DNA from: Macrotrachela quadricornifera
Lineage: Eukaryota; Rotifera; Eurotatoria; Philodinida; Philodinidae
Length of the DNA stretch: 64,000 nt
Assembly: GCA_022393335.1 (NCBI GenBank)
Contig: JAJEKB010020704.1
Coordinates: forward strand, 368,614-432,613
Direction of reading: 5' to 3'
Below are positions 21,701 to 33,000 of this stretch, in pieces (the first letter of the stretch is position 1; the number at the start of each line of letters is the position of its first letter). The notes beneath the pieces were generated by a model. It was given only the letters and a program-made list of their open reading frames with translations, made no database searches and had not been told where the DNA came from. The translations under genes were made by a program, and so were the position numbers.

Positions 21701-22352
21701 TGCATTTCATTAGGCCTTTTACAGTTTCATTTACCCAGAATTCATTTGGTAGGTCAAGATCCAGAAAATATTCGAGGAATGTAACTATCATATATCCACC
21801 ACCAAATGTCCGTTTACTGTTAATATAAGATTTTAGATCAGGTATGTCTCGATCACTCTTCTTATCAACAAGTTGAGGTAGAACAGCGGCTGAAATTATA
21901 TCTTGATATGAAGTATTGAAACGTTGCTGCCATTTCGGTGTAGCTTCATTGTATATTCGTTTGTACCGATCAAGAACAGCCGAAATGAGCGGCATCAGAA
22001 ATTTGGATGAATCAGTCGATGGAAGATTCTCAATGATACTTTCGTACATTTCTCGATGTGTTTCATTATTCATATCTGTTATGAGAGAGAAGTCTACCAT
22101 ATCGTCGCCTATAAAGGCTATCGTTCCCAATTCACATGCATGACGCAATCGAGTTCGACAAGCGTGAGGATACAAAAGCGCTGAAAAATAACTGAATTTA
22201 GTCTTCGATTCCATATGCATGATACTACGTGAATTCAGCCAAGCATCTACCTCGAGTGATACACTCTCGTACTCTGGATTACATTCCACTTTGAAAGGAC
22301 AAGTACTGATAAGATCCGGTAAAATAATTGTGTTTGTATCTAAATCAGCCAT
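18710..22352 (-). CDS. Class I terpene synthase (fungal/bacterial type)
   Basis: Two exons, 21675-22352 and 18710-19087, join in phase 0 to give 351 residues, the normal size for single-domain microbial sesquiterpene cyclases. The N-terminus reads LPDLISTCPF, as in basidiomycete and bacterial cyclases. FIGDDMVD supplies the DDxxD Mg2+ site (D83, D84, D87). The NSE triad spans the splice: exon 1 ends GWAN and exon 2 starts DIYSFNIEQ (N226, S230, E234). GNIFWSFQTPKYFG and VKRTRCIKLLPL near the C-terminus match the terminal helix region, where the usual Arg-Tyr pair is Lys-Tyr. The enzyme should ionise and cyclise a prenyl diphosphate, probably FPP, in the cytosol. The 2587 bp intron is exceptional here and contains the hAT element at 19583-20901. 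Animal genomes rarely carry this family, so horizontal transfer is likely but unproven. Confidence 0.85.
19583..20901. mobile_element. Non-autonomous hAT element, 1319 bp, in terpene synthase intron
   Basis: The ends are CAGTGTTGCCACCTT and, inverted, CAGAGTTGCCACCTC. They are flanked by a perfect 8 bp direct duplication GAACTGAT (19575-19582 and 20902-20909). Eight-base duplications with CAG-start ends are diagnostic of hAT elements. Sub-terminal arrays of AAAAGCAGAAA lie at both ends (19608-19690 and 20800-20890). No transposase frame is present, so mobility would depend on a source elsewhere. The exact duplication suggests a fairly recent insertion. Confidence 0.9.
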
Positions 22353-25300
22353 TGAATATAGAATAACGAGATTTAAATTGTTAATTTTGTCGGTTAAAGT
22401 ATTTTTCGTACAACAGATAAATAATACTATCTAAAATTTATATCGACAATTTGTTTTAAAGTGGATATTGCATAAGGCATTGGAGGTACATACACGTCAG
22501 AAAATATATTATGTTAACATCGTCCAGAATTATTCTTATATATTTGTCTTAGATTAGGGTATCGAGTGCAGCAATGTCTAAAAATGCTCATCCCCATTTA
22601 ACTTTGATAAATATAATGATGAAATTATAAAATTTAATTATTCATTCATTGTGCAAGTTTGATAGACAAATCTGTTGTAGGACCTGTAACAATTCATAGT
22701 TCAGAGATTTACTAGAGTAAAATCAAATTACTAATGATCATCTCTTATCATATGAACTATCTTATTTAATATCTTGTTTTATTCTAGTCAATACGTTTAT
22801 GAAAGATCGATTTCAGATTTTGTAAACTAATCTATATATGTCAACTAAAAATGAAGTTCTTATAAATAATGAATCACCTCAGTATTTTGAATTTTTTTCT
22901 AAGTATATATATGTTATGTTTACGAGCTCGACTAGAATGATTTACACTTACCCAAATGTATTTTTTTTCTGTGTGAATATATTTGTATTTACAACTGACA
23001 TTATTACACCAAACCAAAATATGATACATGAAACGAAAATAAATAGCAAAACGAGTTACTCATGATCAATCTCACATGGAAATGAATAGACGTTTTTTTT
23101 TCCTTATTCTTTTGTTTTCATTTTGATCAGAAATAATATATGGTTCGACCAAGCATTACGAATAAAACGTTTGATACAATCCAATCTATCTATTTCGATA
23201 TAAGTTAAGTTTACGAAACTAAAATTTTTTCTTTAATGGCTTAATAGTCATATCACAAATTCAACTCTATTAAAGAAATTATTCATATATATATATATGA
23301 TTCAACAATACTATCTCTTTTTTTTGTTTTTGTCTGTTAAATGTTTTCCTGTTATGTATTTTATATCGACAAGTAACGTTCATCGCTTCAACTCTCTTGA
23401 CTATCGATTGTGTAAGGCAGAAGTATTTTCTGTAAATACAGAGAACGATGGGGTCAACACCTCTACTCTGCCACCATTATTTACAGCCTCACAACCAGTT
23501 CTATCCTCTGAGTGTTTGGAACAAGTCGATCCTCGAAAAACATGATTTTTTGACTGCAACAGATAAACGTATTTCACTTTTTATCATCTGAACCTCCTTC
23601 CAGTTCAGAGAATATTCAAGACTATATAAAAATGAAAAAAGAAATTCAGTTATTCATCAATAATAATTATATTATCTTTGATTTGAGCAAGCAAACAGAA
23701 TTACAATTTTTTTCGGATGATGCTTTTTTCAGTTCAGAAAACAACTGTGTTTCTCCAATGTATTCAACACGATAGTGATGGCTTGCCGCGTCTATTAAGA
23801 AGTGAGGTCAAAACCACGTTATTGGCTGGAAAATCGAAAGCTCGATTTCGAAAACTCTTATTTAGCAGGAATTTAGATTCTACAAGATCATATTGGGCGA
23901 AAGTCTGAGGCCAAAAACGTGTGAGTGACAAAACATGAGTCCAAAAGAATGTGATTAGTCGAAATTTCACCATCGAAAATCTATGATTGAGTAGACTCCC
24001 AGCCTGAAGAAATCTGATAAGACGAAAGTTAGATAGTAAACACATCTGAGCATTGATGCTTAAGTGAATGTTTTTTAAACATTCACTCCTAACACAAATA
24101 CAGAAACTTTTTTTTTCATATAATCCTTTCTACAGTCGCACAATGGGAAGCTTTTACATAAGCAGGCGAACTCGCTGCTTTTTCTGCTTAGGAATGGCTT
24201 TCATTTGATTAGAAATGACAGGATATCATTAAAGCTTTTCCCCTCCAGAAACTTGTTTTACGTCAAAAAAAAAGGATTTTTGAGAAAACTATACAGAGGT
24301 GTCACCCAATAACCCTACTTTAAATATTCGCTATAAAAACTTTCACTTTCGAAAGGTTTCAAAGAGAACTACTTAAAGTTTCTCAAATTCCCTATAGTAT
24401 CATTCATAGGCGACATTAGATAAAAATCGAAAGAAATCATAGATATGGCCACCATCTGTTAGCTGCATGTAGGGCTAGAGTTGTAGGCCTATCTATCTTG
24501 ATTAGTTCTAGTGATGGATATACGATATCGTCATACGTGTTGCTACTATCCAACGATAGATCAATAATATGTAGGGAAAAGGTTTTTGCGTTTTTCTCGA
24601 AACTAGTTTTTGGCAAAGTTGAAAAACTCTGAACAAACTTCTTTTCACCATAGTTCCTTCCATTGAACTGCGTTTTTTTTATTCTACAGAGTTTCGAGAG
24701 TCGCAAAAATGGAACAAAATGAAAAAACATTAAAAAACCCTTTCTCTCATTCAAAGCAGCAAGAATTTCTCTTTCAAGTGAGACCAAGCCGGATGCTGTA
24801 GCTTCAAGTGTATTGAAAAATTTCATGTTTTCGTGGAAGCCCTATTTTGCCCCTTAGTTTCTCAATATCTTCCGACAGTAAGAGTCAGAGCCTTGAAAAT
24901 TTTTTTTATTATAAATATACAACCGTGGACCAAACATGTCTACAAAGTTTTGTGAAAATCCGATGCACTATAACGAAAATCGATTTTGGAAGGGAAGAAG
25001 CCTTAAGAAAACTGTTTCTAAGCAAAACACAAGGTTCTTTAAGTCAAAATTTGCTTTGTAAAAAATATGCTAAGCTACATATTATTCGATGCAGTTTGAT
25101 GCGCTGCTTTCGGATATCACCCACGTTTTTCTTCAAAACGTGATACTGAAGTCTTAAACTGTATTTTTTACCAAAAACTGTCGGTATTTGGGAATCTTAC
25201 AGTGACGCTACTACCATAGTCAGAATATATATCGAGGAGTATCTCACAAAAATTTCTGCTCGATCGAACTTTACCTCTTCGTAGGGCTTTGAAAATCCAA

Positions 25301-28300
25301 AACGCCAGAGTTCCGGGGCCTGGATCTGCTTTGAAAATGGGTACAAAGCTGTTTTAAAAACTTTTGTACTTATATGGTTCGATACAGTTCGACATGCTGG
25401 TTTCGAGTATCACCTTAGTTTTCCTTCAGCCTACTATAAATGGCTGAAGCCGAATTTTCACCCAGAGACCGCAGATTTTTGAGCATCATCTAAAACAGCT
25501 TAAAAAAGGTTTCATGAGTTGGCGCTACTACCATAGTTAGAATATTTATCAAGGAGTATCTGGTAAAAATACGCGCTTGATAAGGCATGATCCCTCCGTA
25601 GGATTTTTAACATACGGAACAATAGATTTCCAGGTGGGATTTCGACATAGGTATTTCTAATTTTCTACTCCATTATAAATTGGATTACGATAATTCTTTT
25701 TATCTTAAAGTCCACCGGTGAGTAAGTTTTTTGCGGTATGATTTGCTTGTGGATTATTGTTTTATAGTGTTCAGCGCGGTGACTTTTTTGATTTATGCTG
25801 ATTTCTGGGCCCAAGCCTTGAGAGACTTTTTTTCTTAGGCTCTACAAAACTTTGAGAATCGCTATTTTAGGAAATAATAGATTAGATATGTATGTATCTA
25901 TGCAAACAGTTAGATTGTGGAAAAGAATATTTTCGCATATGTTCGCCTGGCTTCACACTATGAGTCGAGGGAGTTTTTTAAAACAATCATTATGTCTTTT
26001 AAAAACTTGTTAGGAAAGCAACCGAAGATATAATCCGTTTGTTGCACCGTATATACTTATTTATGGGATTTATTCTATAAACAAAATGGCTTTCTGTTGC
26101 GTTCTATTTTCTCTTCTTGCGAATTGGCTTAGAAACATGAGTGCAGAAAAAATATATATCGCAGTTGAGTTTAGAGACCCGACGCCGTTTTGTTGATTAC
26201 TAAATTACAAGATACAGAAGATTATAGGAGAAAAATAAAAATTCAAAACTTAAAATATAATGCCTCATTTTACAAAAGTCCACTATACCTTTTTTTTGCA
26301 TTAATATTGTACAAAAAATTGTGAATAAGGCAATATCGTTGTCGCTCAACTATTTTTCATCATTTTATTTTTTTTTTGTTTCATTAGTCTGTTGCCTCAT
26401 GCATTTACTCGTTGACTATATATCTTTCTCCTTACCACCGATTCTCTCGCTTATAATTACAATTGCGTGTGCATTCAATCGAATCGTTATATCGATTTTA
26501 CATGCATATGCGTTACAAAAGAATCAAAATATCACTTGTGAGAAATGCATAAAACGACGTAGGTGAAGAGAAGGATTAAACAATACATAGCTATTGCTGT
26601 AATGTATCGCGTCACAAAATAATGACGATTTTAATACTGTAAGAAACCTTTTTATAACAGTAACATTAATTCTGATACTAATTTATTCACATTTTTTCAA
26701 AATGTTAGTGAGTATTTCATACAGTCGTTCTTTTTTCTGTTAACATCCGCAGTTGAAAGTTACTCAATATAATAATATCGAAAATTTATATTCTCCTCTG
26801 AACATAAAAGAAATTAGCAGCCGATTCAAGTAGTTTTACCTGATGTTCACACAGGAGTCGATTTCAAAATTTTTATTTTTGTGCTAAGTGCAAGCCAATA
26901 AACTCTATTCAACGATGTATTTAGATTTTCCATCGCTTAAACTTTATCTCAGAAAAACCTAAAACACTGTAACAATGACAGCAGATGCTCTGAAGTTTCT
27001 GAAAGCTTCGTAAAAACTGAAACGTATCATAACCTGTGTGAAATTTCACCTCAATCCTCCCGCTGATTATCCTCACCCTCTCTCGATCCTCATCAGGACC
27101 TAAGAGTATGTTATGAAAAACTTGGCACCGATACTTCGTGCGGTATCCGAATGTATAAAAGACAAAAAAAGACACAATTCCTTCTTTTTGAATTTATGAA
27201 AGATGCTCCTCAGCGTGATTTGCTCTCCAGGCCCAGATCTAACCCCAATCAAAAACAAAACTCACTCTATATCTCGCCCTCACCCACACCTGCATCTATG
27301 CGGGGAGCATCTTTCGGGATACCCTTCTTTTTATATATAGATTATGAGTTATGAGAAATGGAATCTATCTCACTTGTTACCTTCTTCATTCGATGAATAT
27401 TTTCATTCATATAGTTGTTCTTCATTTTACACATTCTGTCAGTCTTTTTGGGGCATCCTAGAATGTCCTGTGTGCAATCGAAAAAAGCGTAGGTTTTTAT
27501 ATATTTTCGCTCTTGAATTATTGAGGAAACAATCATATGCACAAACTCTCTGGGAAAGACATATATAGTAGTGAATCTAACAATCGAAAGGAGTAAACAC
27601 TCCCTCAGGTGAAAATTTTGGATCGAAAACTACCCTCAAGACTTTCCTTTGATTGAAAGGGTATTCTGTGCGAAATTTCTTTGCATCTAGCCCTTACCGT
27701 GTCCAAATGAATAGGGAACAGACAAACAGATAAACATTCTTCTTTATATATATATAGATTAAAAACCTTCAATTTTTACATTTAGACCAAAGAATTATCG
27801 ATACGAAATGATTAATTTTACAATCATAACAAATTCGCTAAATTTCCGGAAAATTGACGCAAATTTCTTTGTGATATGACTTGGGTAAAATTTCACTCAG
27901 ATACCCCCTTCCTACACCTGTTAATGGTGATAGCATTCTCCAAAACTACCTCTGGACCCAGGAAAGCACCGTGAAAAGTTTGGTAATCTATATAAATAAT
28001 GTTGAATGTCACGTCTGCTCCCTCTCTCATTGGTCAATTTTTTCGACCAATCAGATTTCAGCAAGCATTTTTCTCTGCTATTATTCCCATGAAGCATGGA
28101 CATGTTCGGGCCATTTAGGAGTTATCAAGAGGTGTCTTTAATATGGCCTGAACAACCCTATGTTTCATATGGATGATAATTGAACTCTAATATCAGCCCA
28201 TGGTATACACAAGACAAGTCATACCTATCTCCTCGTGGTGTTTCCTAGGTAATGCTAACGAGCTTCTGCGCACGTCTCTTAAATTACACAACACGCGATA

Positions 28301-28989
28301 ATCATATTTCACCCACAATCGAAAAAACCGTACAATTTGCTTGGGGTATAGCTAGTTTCCATAATAATCCCTCAATATAAATAGCTATCGAGCTCGAATT
28401 TTGTTCCATTTGATAACTCTTTTTAGTAGCGACAAAACCATGCACCTAGAACAGCCCAGAGCCGCTAGTCACCAGAGCCATATTTGGATACACTGGCCTT
28501 AGGATACAGATTTTGTATATGTTGGGACCCCGTTTAGACAACCTTCGCTTAAAAAACTATGAATTGATTCAAAATCAATGTCATATTTGAAATCAGCGTT
28601 AAAAACTGAGTCGATTTATATATGTTGGGAATAATTCTGAGAAAAGAAAAATTTTTTTGAAAAAATCGCTGTACCCTCCCTCAGAGATAGTCTGGTGAAT
28701 AATGACAATTTTTTCGATAACTCATTCTCATCTTTGAACTCGGTTGAGATATTGATGAGACAATTCTGTGCACAAAATTTCAGCTCAATCGAATGTAATT
28801 GTGAAGAGTCATCGTGTAAACGACCGGCCGGCCGGACACACTGACCGATTCTAGAGTGTACTCTCTTTTTGGGTACACAAAAAGATTATCGTTATACTAA
28901 AGTTAATAATCCATCTCTATGTTTTAGTCACTGTTTCTTGATACTTTACTCGTACTTGAAAATTTGTTTTAAATACATGAAATTTAAAT
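22353..28989. other. 6.6 kb gene-poor region with diverged repeats
   Basis: No convincing exon. Contents include a TA microsatellite near 23285, an 11 bp-stem hairpin at 24063-24087, a tandemly duplicated ~317 bp segment (about 25080-25650), and a ~120 bp unit bounded by inverted GAAAGATGCTCC (27196-27316). Short open frames (for example at 24437 and 26321) lack domain signal or begin on non-ATG codons. Much of it probably derives from old mobile elements. Confidence 0.45.
25080..25650. repeat. Two diverged tandem copies of a ~317 bp unit
   Basis: The motif GCTACTACCATAG followed by an AGAATAT..ATC.AGGAGTATCT stretch occurs at 25207 and again at 25524. Matching sequence also precedes it in both copies (TTCGATGCAGTTTGATGCGC and TTCGATACAGTTCGACATGC). 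The copies have diverged considerably by eye and are non-coding. Confidence 0.65.
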
Positions 28990-28992
28990 TTG

Positions 28993-29004
28993 ATTTTATT
29001 TCAG
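28993..29004 (+). promoter_or_regulatory. Splice acceptor abutting the DHDDS start codon
   Basis: A pyrimidine-rich GATTTTATTTCAG ends exactly at the base before the ATG. It decides the start: frames extended upstream of it would begin on TTG. It may serve an intron in the 5' UTR or spliced-leader addition. Confidence 0.6.
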
Positions 29005-29925
29005 ATGTTATCTGTTCTTGCATTTGATAGTCAACCAAAAGTTGAATACACATGGTATCAACGTATTGCATGTAATATAATTCGTTATGGTTGTAGAAAT
29101 CTTCCACGACATATTGCCATTGTTATGGATGGTAATCGTCGTTTTGCTCAGGAACATAATCTTTCACGTGTACGAGGTCACATATTAGGAGCTTTTAAAT
29201 TATATGATGTTTGTCAATGGTGTTATGATTTCGGTATATATCAATTAAGTTTTTATGCATTTTCACTTGAAAATTTCAAACGTTCTCAAGATGAAATTGA
29301 TACATTAATCGATATATTACGTTTAAAATTAAATGAATTTGAAAAATATTTGGAAGAAATTTGTAAGCGAGAAATTTCTATACGTATAATTGGACATTTA
29401 GATTTATTACCTGATGATATTAAACAATTAACTTATAATATTATGAATAAAACAAATAATTATAAAAAATTTATATTAAATATTTATTATAATTATACAT
29501 CGAGAAGTGAAATAACAAATACAATTAAAGATTTTGCTAAAGGTTGTGAAAATGATTTAATTGAAATAAATGATATTGATGATGATTTAATAATAAAAAG
29601 TTTAATTTTATCAACAAATCAAACAGATAATTTACCTGATATATTTCTTCGTACATCAGGTGAATTACGTTTAAGTGATTTTATGTTATTACAATGTCGA
29701 TTTTCTATGTGGATATTTGTTAATATTCGTTGGCCTGAATTTAATTTTTGGAATTTATTTTCAATTATTTTACAATATGAATTCAAATCAGAAACAATGA
29801 TTAATACAAAAAATCAATGTGAATTTATTTTAAAAAAAGATAAAAATAATAATGAAGAAAAAAATCAACGAATTAAAACATATTTAAATTGGATTGAACA
29901 ACAAAGAATTCAACGTTTAAAATAA
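29005..29925 (+). CDS. DHDDS: Dehydrodolichyl diphosphate synthase catalytic subunit
   Basis: A 306-residue cis-prenyltransferase starting at the ATG directly after a splice acceptor (TTTATTTCAG at 28995-29004). Signatures are HIAIVMDGNRRFA with the catalytic Asp, FYAFSLENFKRS, YTSRSEI, DIFLRTSGELRLSDF, and WPEFNFWNLF. The TSGExRLSDF form and the lack of a C-terminal RxG motif mark it as the eukaryotic partner of NUS1, which supplies that motif. With NUS1 it condenses FPP with isopentenyl diphosphates at the ER to make dehydrodolichyl diphosphate for glycosylation. The coding part is intronless. The AG next to the ATG indicates a 5' UTR intron or a spliced-leader trans-splice site, a process known in bdelloids. 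Its partner gene lies 13.4 kb away on the other strand. Confidence 0.93.
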   Translation: MLSVLAFDSQPKVEYTWYQRIACNIIRYGCRNLPRHIAIVMDGNRRFAQEHNLSRVRGHILGAFKLYDVCQWCYDFGIYQLSFYAFSLENFKRSQDEIDTLIDILRLKLNEFEKYLEEICKREISIRIIGHLDLLPDDIKQLTYNIMNKTNNYKKFILNIYYNYTSRSEITNTIKDFAKGCENDLIEINDIDDDLIIKSLILSTNQTDNLPDIFLRTSGELRLSDFMLLQCRFSMWIFVNIRWPEFNFWNLFSIILQYEFKSETMINTKNQCEFILKKDKNNNEEKNQRIKTYLNWIEQQRIQRLK

Positions 29926-31469
29926 TACATTATCTTTTTATCTATTTATGATTTACATCTACATGTGTTTTTTAAGAGAGTATATTTGATTTTTCGTGAT
30001 GTATATTTATTTATTTACTTAGAAATTTCCGAGAATTCTTCCCAATTATTCCACTTCGATTCAATTCGCGGAATTACATTCCCAAATCGCTTGCTTGTAC
30101 TAAGCGCAATATCCGACCTGATCGTCGATGGATCGACCACGCGAAGATGGGTCATTTCGGTAGTTCATTTTAATTCTTCCTTGAAAATCTCGGAATTTTT
30201 TTCGATGGGTTCATACCTATCAAAATGGAATAACCTATCGCCGTGTGCTCGGTACATTGGAAAATGTCACTTCGAACACTCGATTTGAGTCCTCGATGCC
30301 TGTCGAACATATATTCAGAATAGGAGGAGAATTAGATTCAAATATATGTACTCTAGATTATGAACTATACATCGATGAGTTGATCTAAACATATCTTTAT
30401 CTTCTAACTATAGAAACATGTTTTATCAATATATCTGCTACGTGATATTTCTTTCTTTTTTTTCTTTATGTTTTGAGTCTTGCTTTTCATGAATATAATT
30501 TCTTTCTTATTTTCTAGAATTCTTTTTTTCAACTCAACATTTTATAATTTAACATTAACAAAATATTGTGAAACTACTTTGAGAAAGAGACATGAAAAGT
30601 AGATGTTCATATAATAATGATAGGAATTGATTAATGACAAAAAAATAAAGATTAGTTAATATAGATCTGTCTATAATCAATAATCATAGAACTCGCTGAG
30701 AACAGTACTTTTCTAGAAACTGTATATTACTATGTTTCTTTGGATCGATCACTCATTGATAATAGCGAATATTAATCGACTTTCAAGCTATTGATATCTC
30801 AAATGGAAACGAATTCTACGACAGTAATATAAAAAAGTTCAAAGATTTTCAATACATTTGATTAGGCTTCTTTCGTATGTAGCTTGAAATTTATGAGAGA
30901 ATCAAGTGCAGATCTGACTTTGAGATTATCAACGATTGTATCCAAGCATCAAAGATTTTCGTAACGACATCTTTATAACGGATCTTTGACAATTTTAATA
31001 AGCTTCTATTACACAAAGAAACGAGTGATCGAGTAGTGCACTTATATGTGTCTCTTTCACCGAGTGCTCGCTATTTCGATAGAATTCGAATGCTCGAAAG
31101 AAAGCTAGATGAGTGAAAAGAAGAGGCAACTTTTCAATTCTTTCAGAATATTTTCACACTTGCTGAAATTCGAGTGCTCGTAGAAAATCGACTGATCGAA
31201 TAGCTAAGATCGAGGGGGTCGAAAGTGTAGATGGCCAACGATTAGATTTTTCGAGGGATGTTGCGCATTATAACAGAACGGAAAAAATTTCATCGAAATC
31301 ATTCTCGAGCACTCACCGTGCCTATCGAAGACCTTTTTAGATCTACTTGGGTAGCTAATGTAAGAATGATGGCAAGATGAAATGCCAGAGGGAAATTCCG
31401 GAATTGTTTCCAATGATTCCGCAATGCTCAACATCGCGGAATAGGATGTATTCTCATTTTTATTTTGTA
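29926..31469. other. Intergenic, weak short repeats
   Basis: No gene is supported. Between 31040 and 31320 the hexamer-like motif GAGTGCTCG and its reverse complement recur several times, suggesting a decayed element. The frames at 29965 and 31204 show no domain signal. Confidence 0.4.
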
Positions 31470-32084
31470 CAGAGTTGCCAAAAATGTTTTTCCCGAAGAA
31501 TAATACTATAATTTCAAAGAGGATACATCACTAATTTTATACCAAATTAAAGCGCGTCGAAAATGAGAAACTTTACACTTTTTTTTGGCGTAAAAAAACT
31601 AAAGTATCATCGATTTAACAATGGATTTGAGCATTTTCTTTTAATATTTTTACATGATTGAATAGAACTTGTCAAGCTCTATAAAAATAGATTTTCTCAT
31701 AATTTTCACTAACAGAGATCTTTTGAAATACATTCATCGGATGCAGCTTGAGAAATTGCGTCTAGTGATTACATTTCGAAAGATCTCTGTTAGTAAAAAT
31801 GATGAGAAAAATCTATTTTTATTAAAAAAATGAGTTCTTTAACATTTTTTAGTATTTTTCAAATGGTTTTGGTAGAGCTCGATAAGCTCTATCCAACCAC
31901 GTAAAAATATAAAAAGAAAATGCTCAAATCCATTGTTAAATCAATAATACTTTAGTTTTTTTATGCCACAAAAAAGTGTAAAGTTTCTCATTTTTGACGC
32001 GCTTTAATTTCGTATAAAATTAGTGTTGTATCCTCTTTGAAATTATAGTATTACTTCCCTGGAAAAACATTTTTGGCAGCTCTG
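31470..32084. mobile_element. Foldback MITE with arms over 250 bp, TA-flanked
   Basis: The two halves (31470-31731 and 31769-32084) are reverse complements at about nine bases in ten. The right arm carries ~50 extra bases, and the spacer is about 40 bp. The ends read CAGAGTTGCCAAAAATG and, inverted, CAGAGCTGCCAAAAATG, and TA lies on both sides (31468-31469 and 32085-32086). TA duplication suggests a Tc1/mariner-type source, although the CAG end also recalls hAT. A transcript through it would fold into a long hairpin. Confidence 0.8.
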
Positions 32085-33000
32085 TACAATTTTTCAAAAT
32101 CTAAAAAAACGAAATTAATTTTGAAAAATAAAACTTTCTACATTCTTCTTCTGTCATAAAAAAGAAAAATTTAACATGAATGAATAATGGTTTTATTCAT
32201 CTTAATTTCTTGCGATCATTATCGGATTACAAACCTGCATATTGGAGGATTATAGATCAAAACTATTTTACAAAAACAATTTATTTTGAATTCAAAAAGA
32301 TGTAGTGTTTTCATTCTCTTACACATTTATTTAAATATGCATAAAATCATTCTTTAAAAAACTATTTGCGTCAGTAAAAACTAATATTTATAATCTTATA
32401 AAATCACAGAATCTATTCCGATTCTAAAATTTTGTAATAATCTCATAGTACAAATTATATAAGATTTTCTTTACCATTTCACAGTAAGAACTATATCAAA
32501 TCGTACGGTACGATATTCAGTAAAATCATACCGTATGAATCTTCGGATACCCAATTGTCAGTAAGATATTATACGATGGTTATGAGATTTTTTTCCACCT
32601 TCATTCAAATATACACACATCATTCTTCTAATGCTTTCTCTCTTTTTCTATGCAATTGCTGTTTGACCGAAATATTTCTCTTTCTTATGTTTGTTCTGAT
32701 AGATACCTTCTGGATGCATAAAAATCTTCATATTTATTAGTGAAAATTTTATTAAAAGAAAAAATGATCGATCGAATAAATGAAAACGATTGCACACTAA
32801 CTACAGAAAATGAATTTAAGAAAAAAAATAAAAGAAAGAAATGATTATTAAATAATGTCTTTTGATAATCCATGTTGTAGTCAGTTGAGGCGATTTGTGT
32901 TTGTTCTTTCTAAACAAAAATATTATATATTTATAAAATTGTTGATATACGTTTAACTTGCCAATTTGAACGTCACGAAGATATTTTATTCGTCTTTTAC
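32085..33000. other. Intergenic, nothing recognised
   Basis: AT-rich sequence with no supported gene. The short frames at 32555 and 32685 look random. Confidence 0.4.

Noticed and set aside
26321..26566. Hydrophobic 81-residue frame
   Set aside because: It starts on a non-ATG codon, has no splice context, and is surrounded by repeats.
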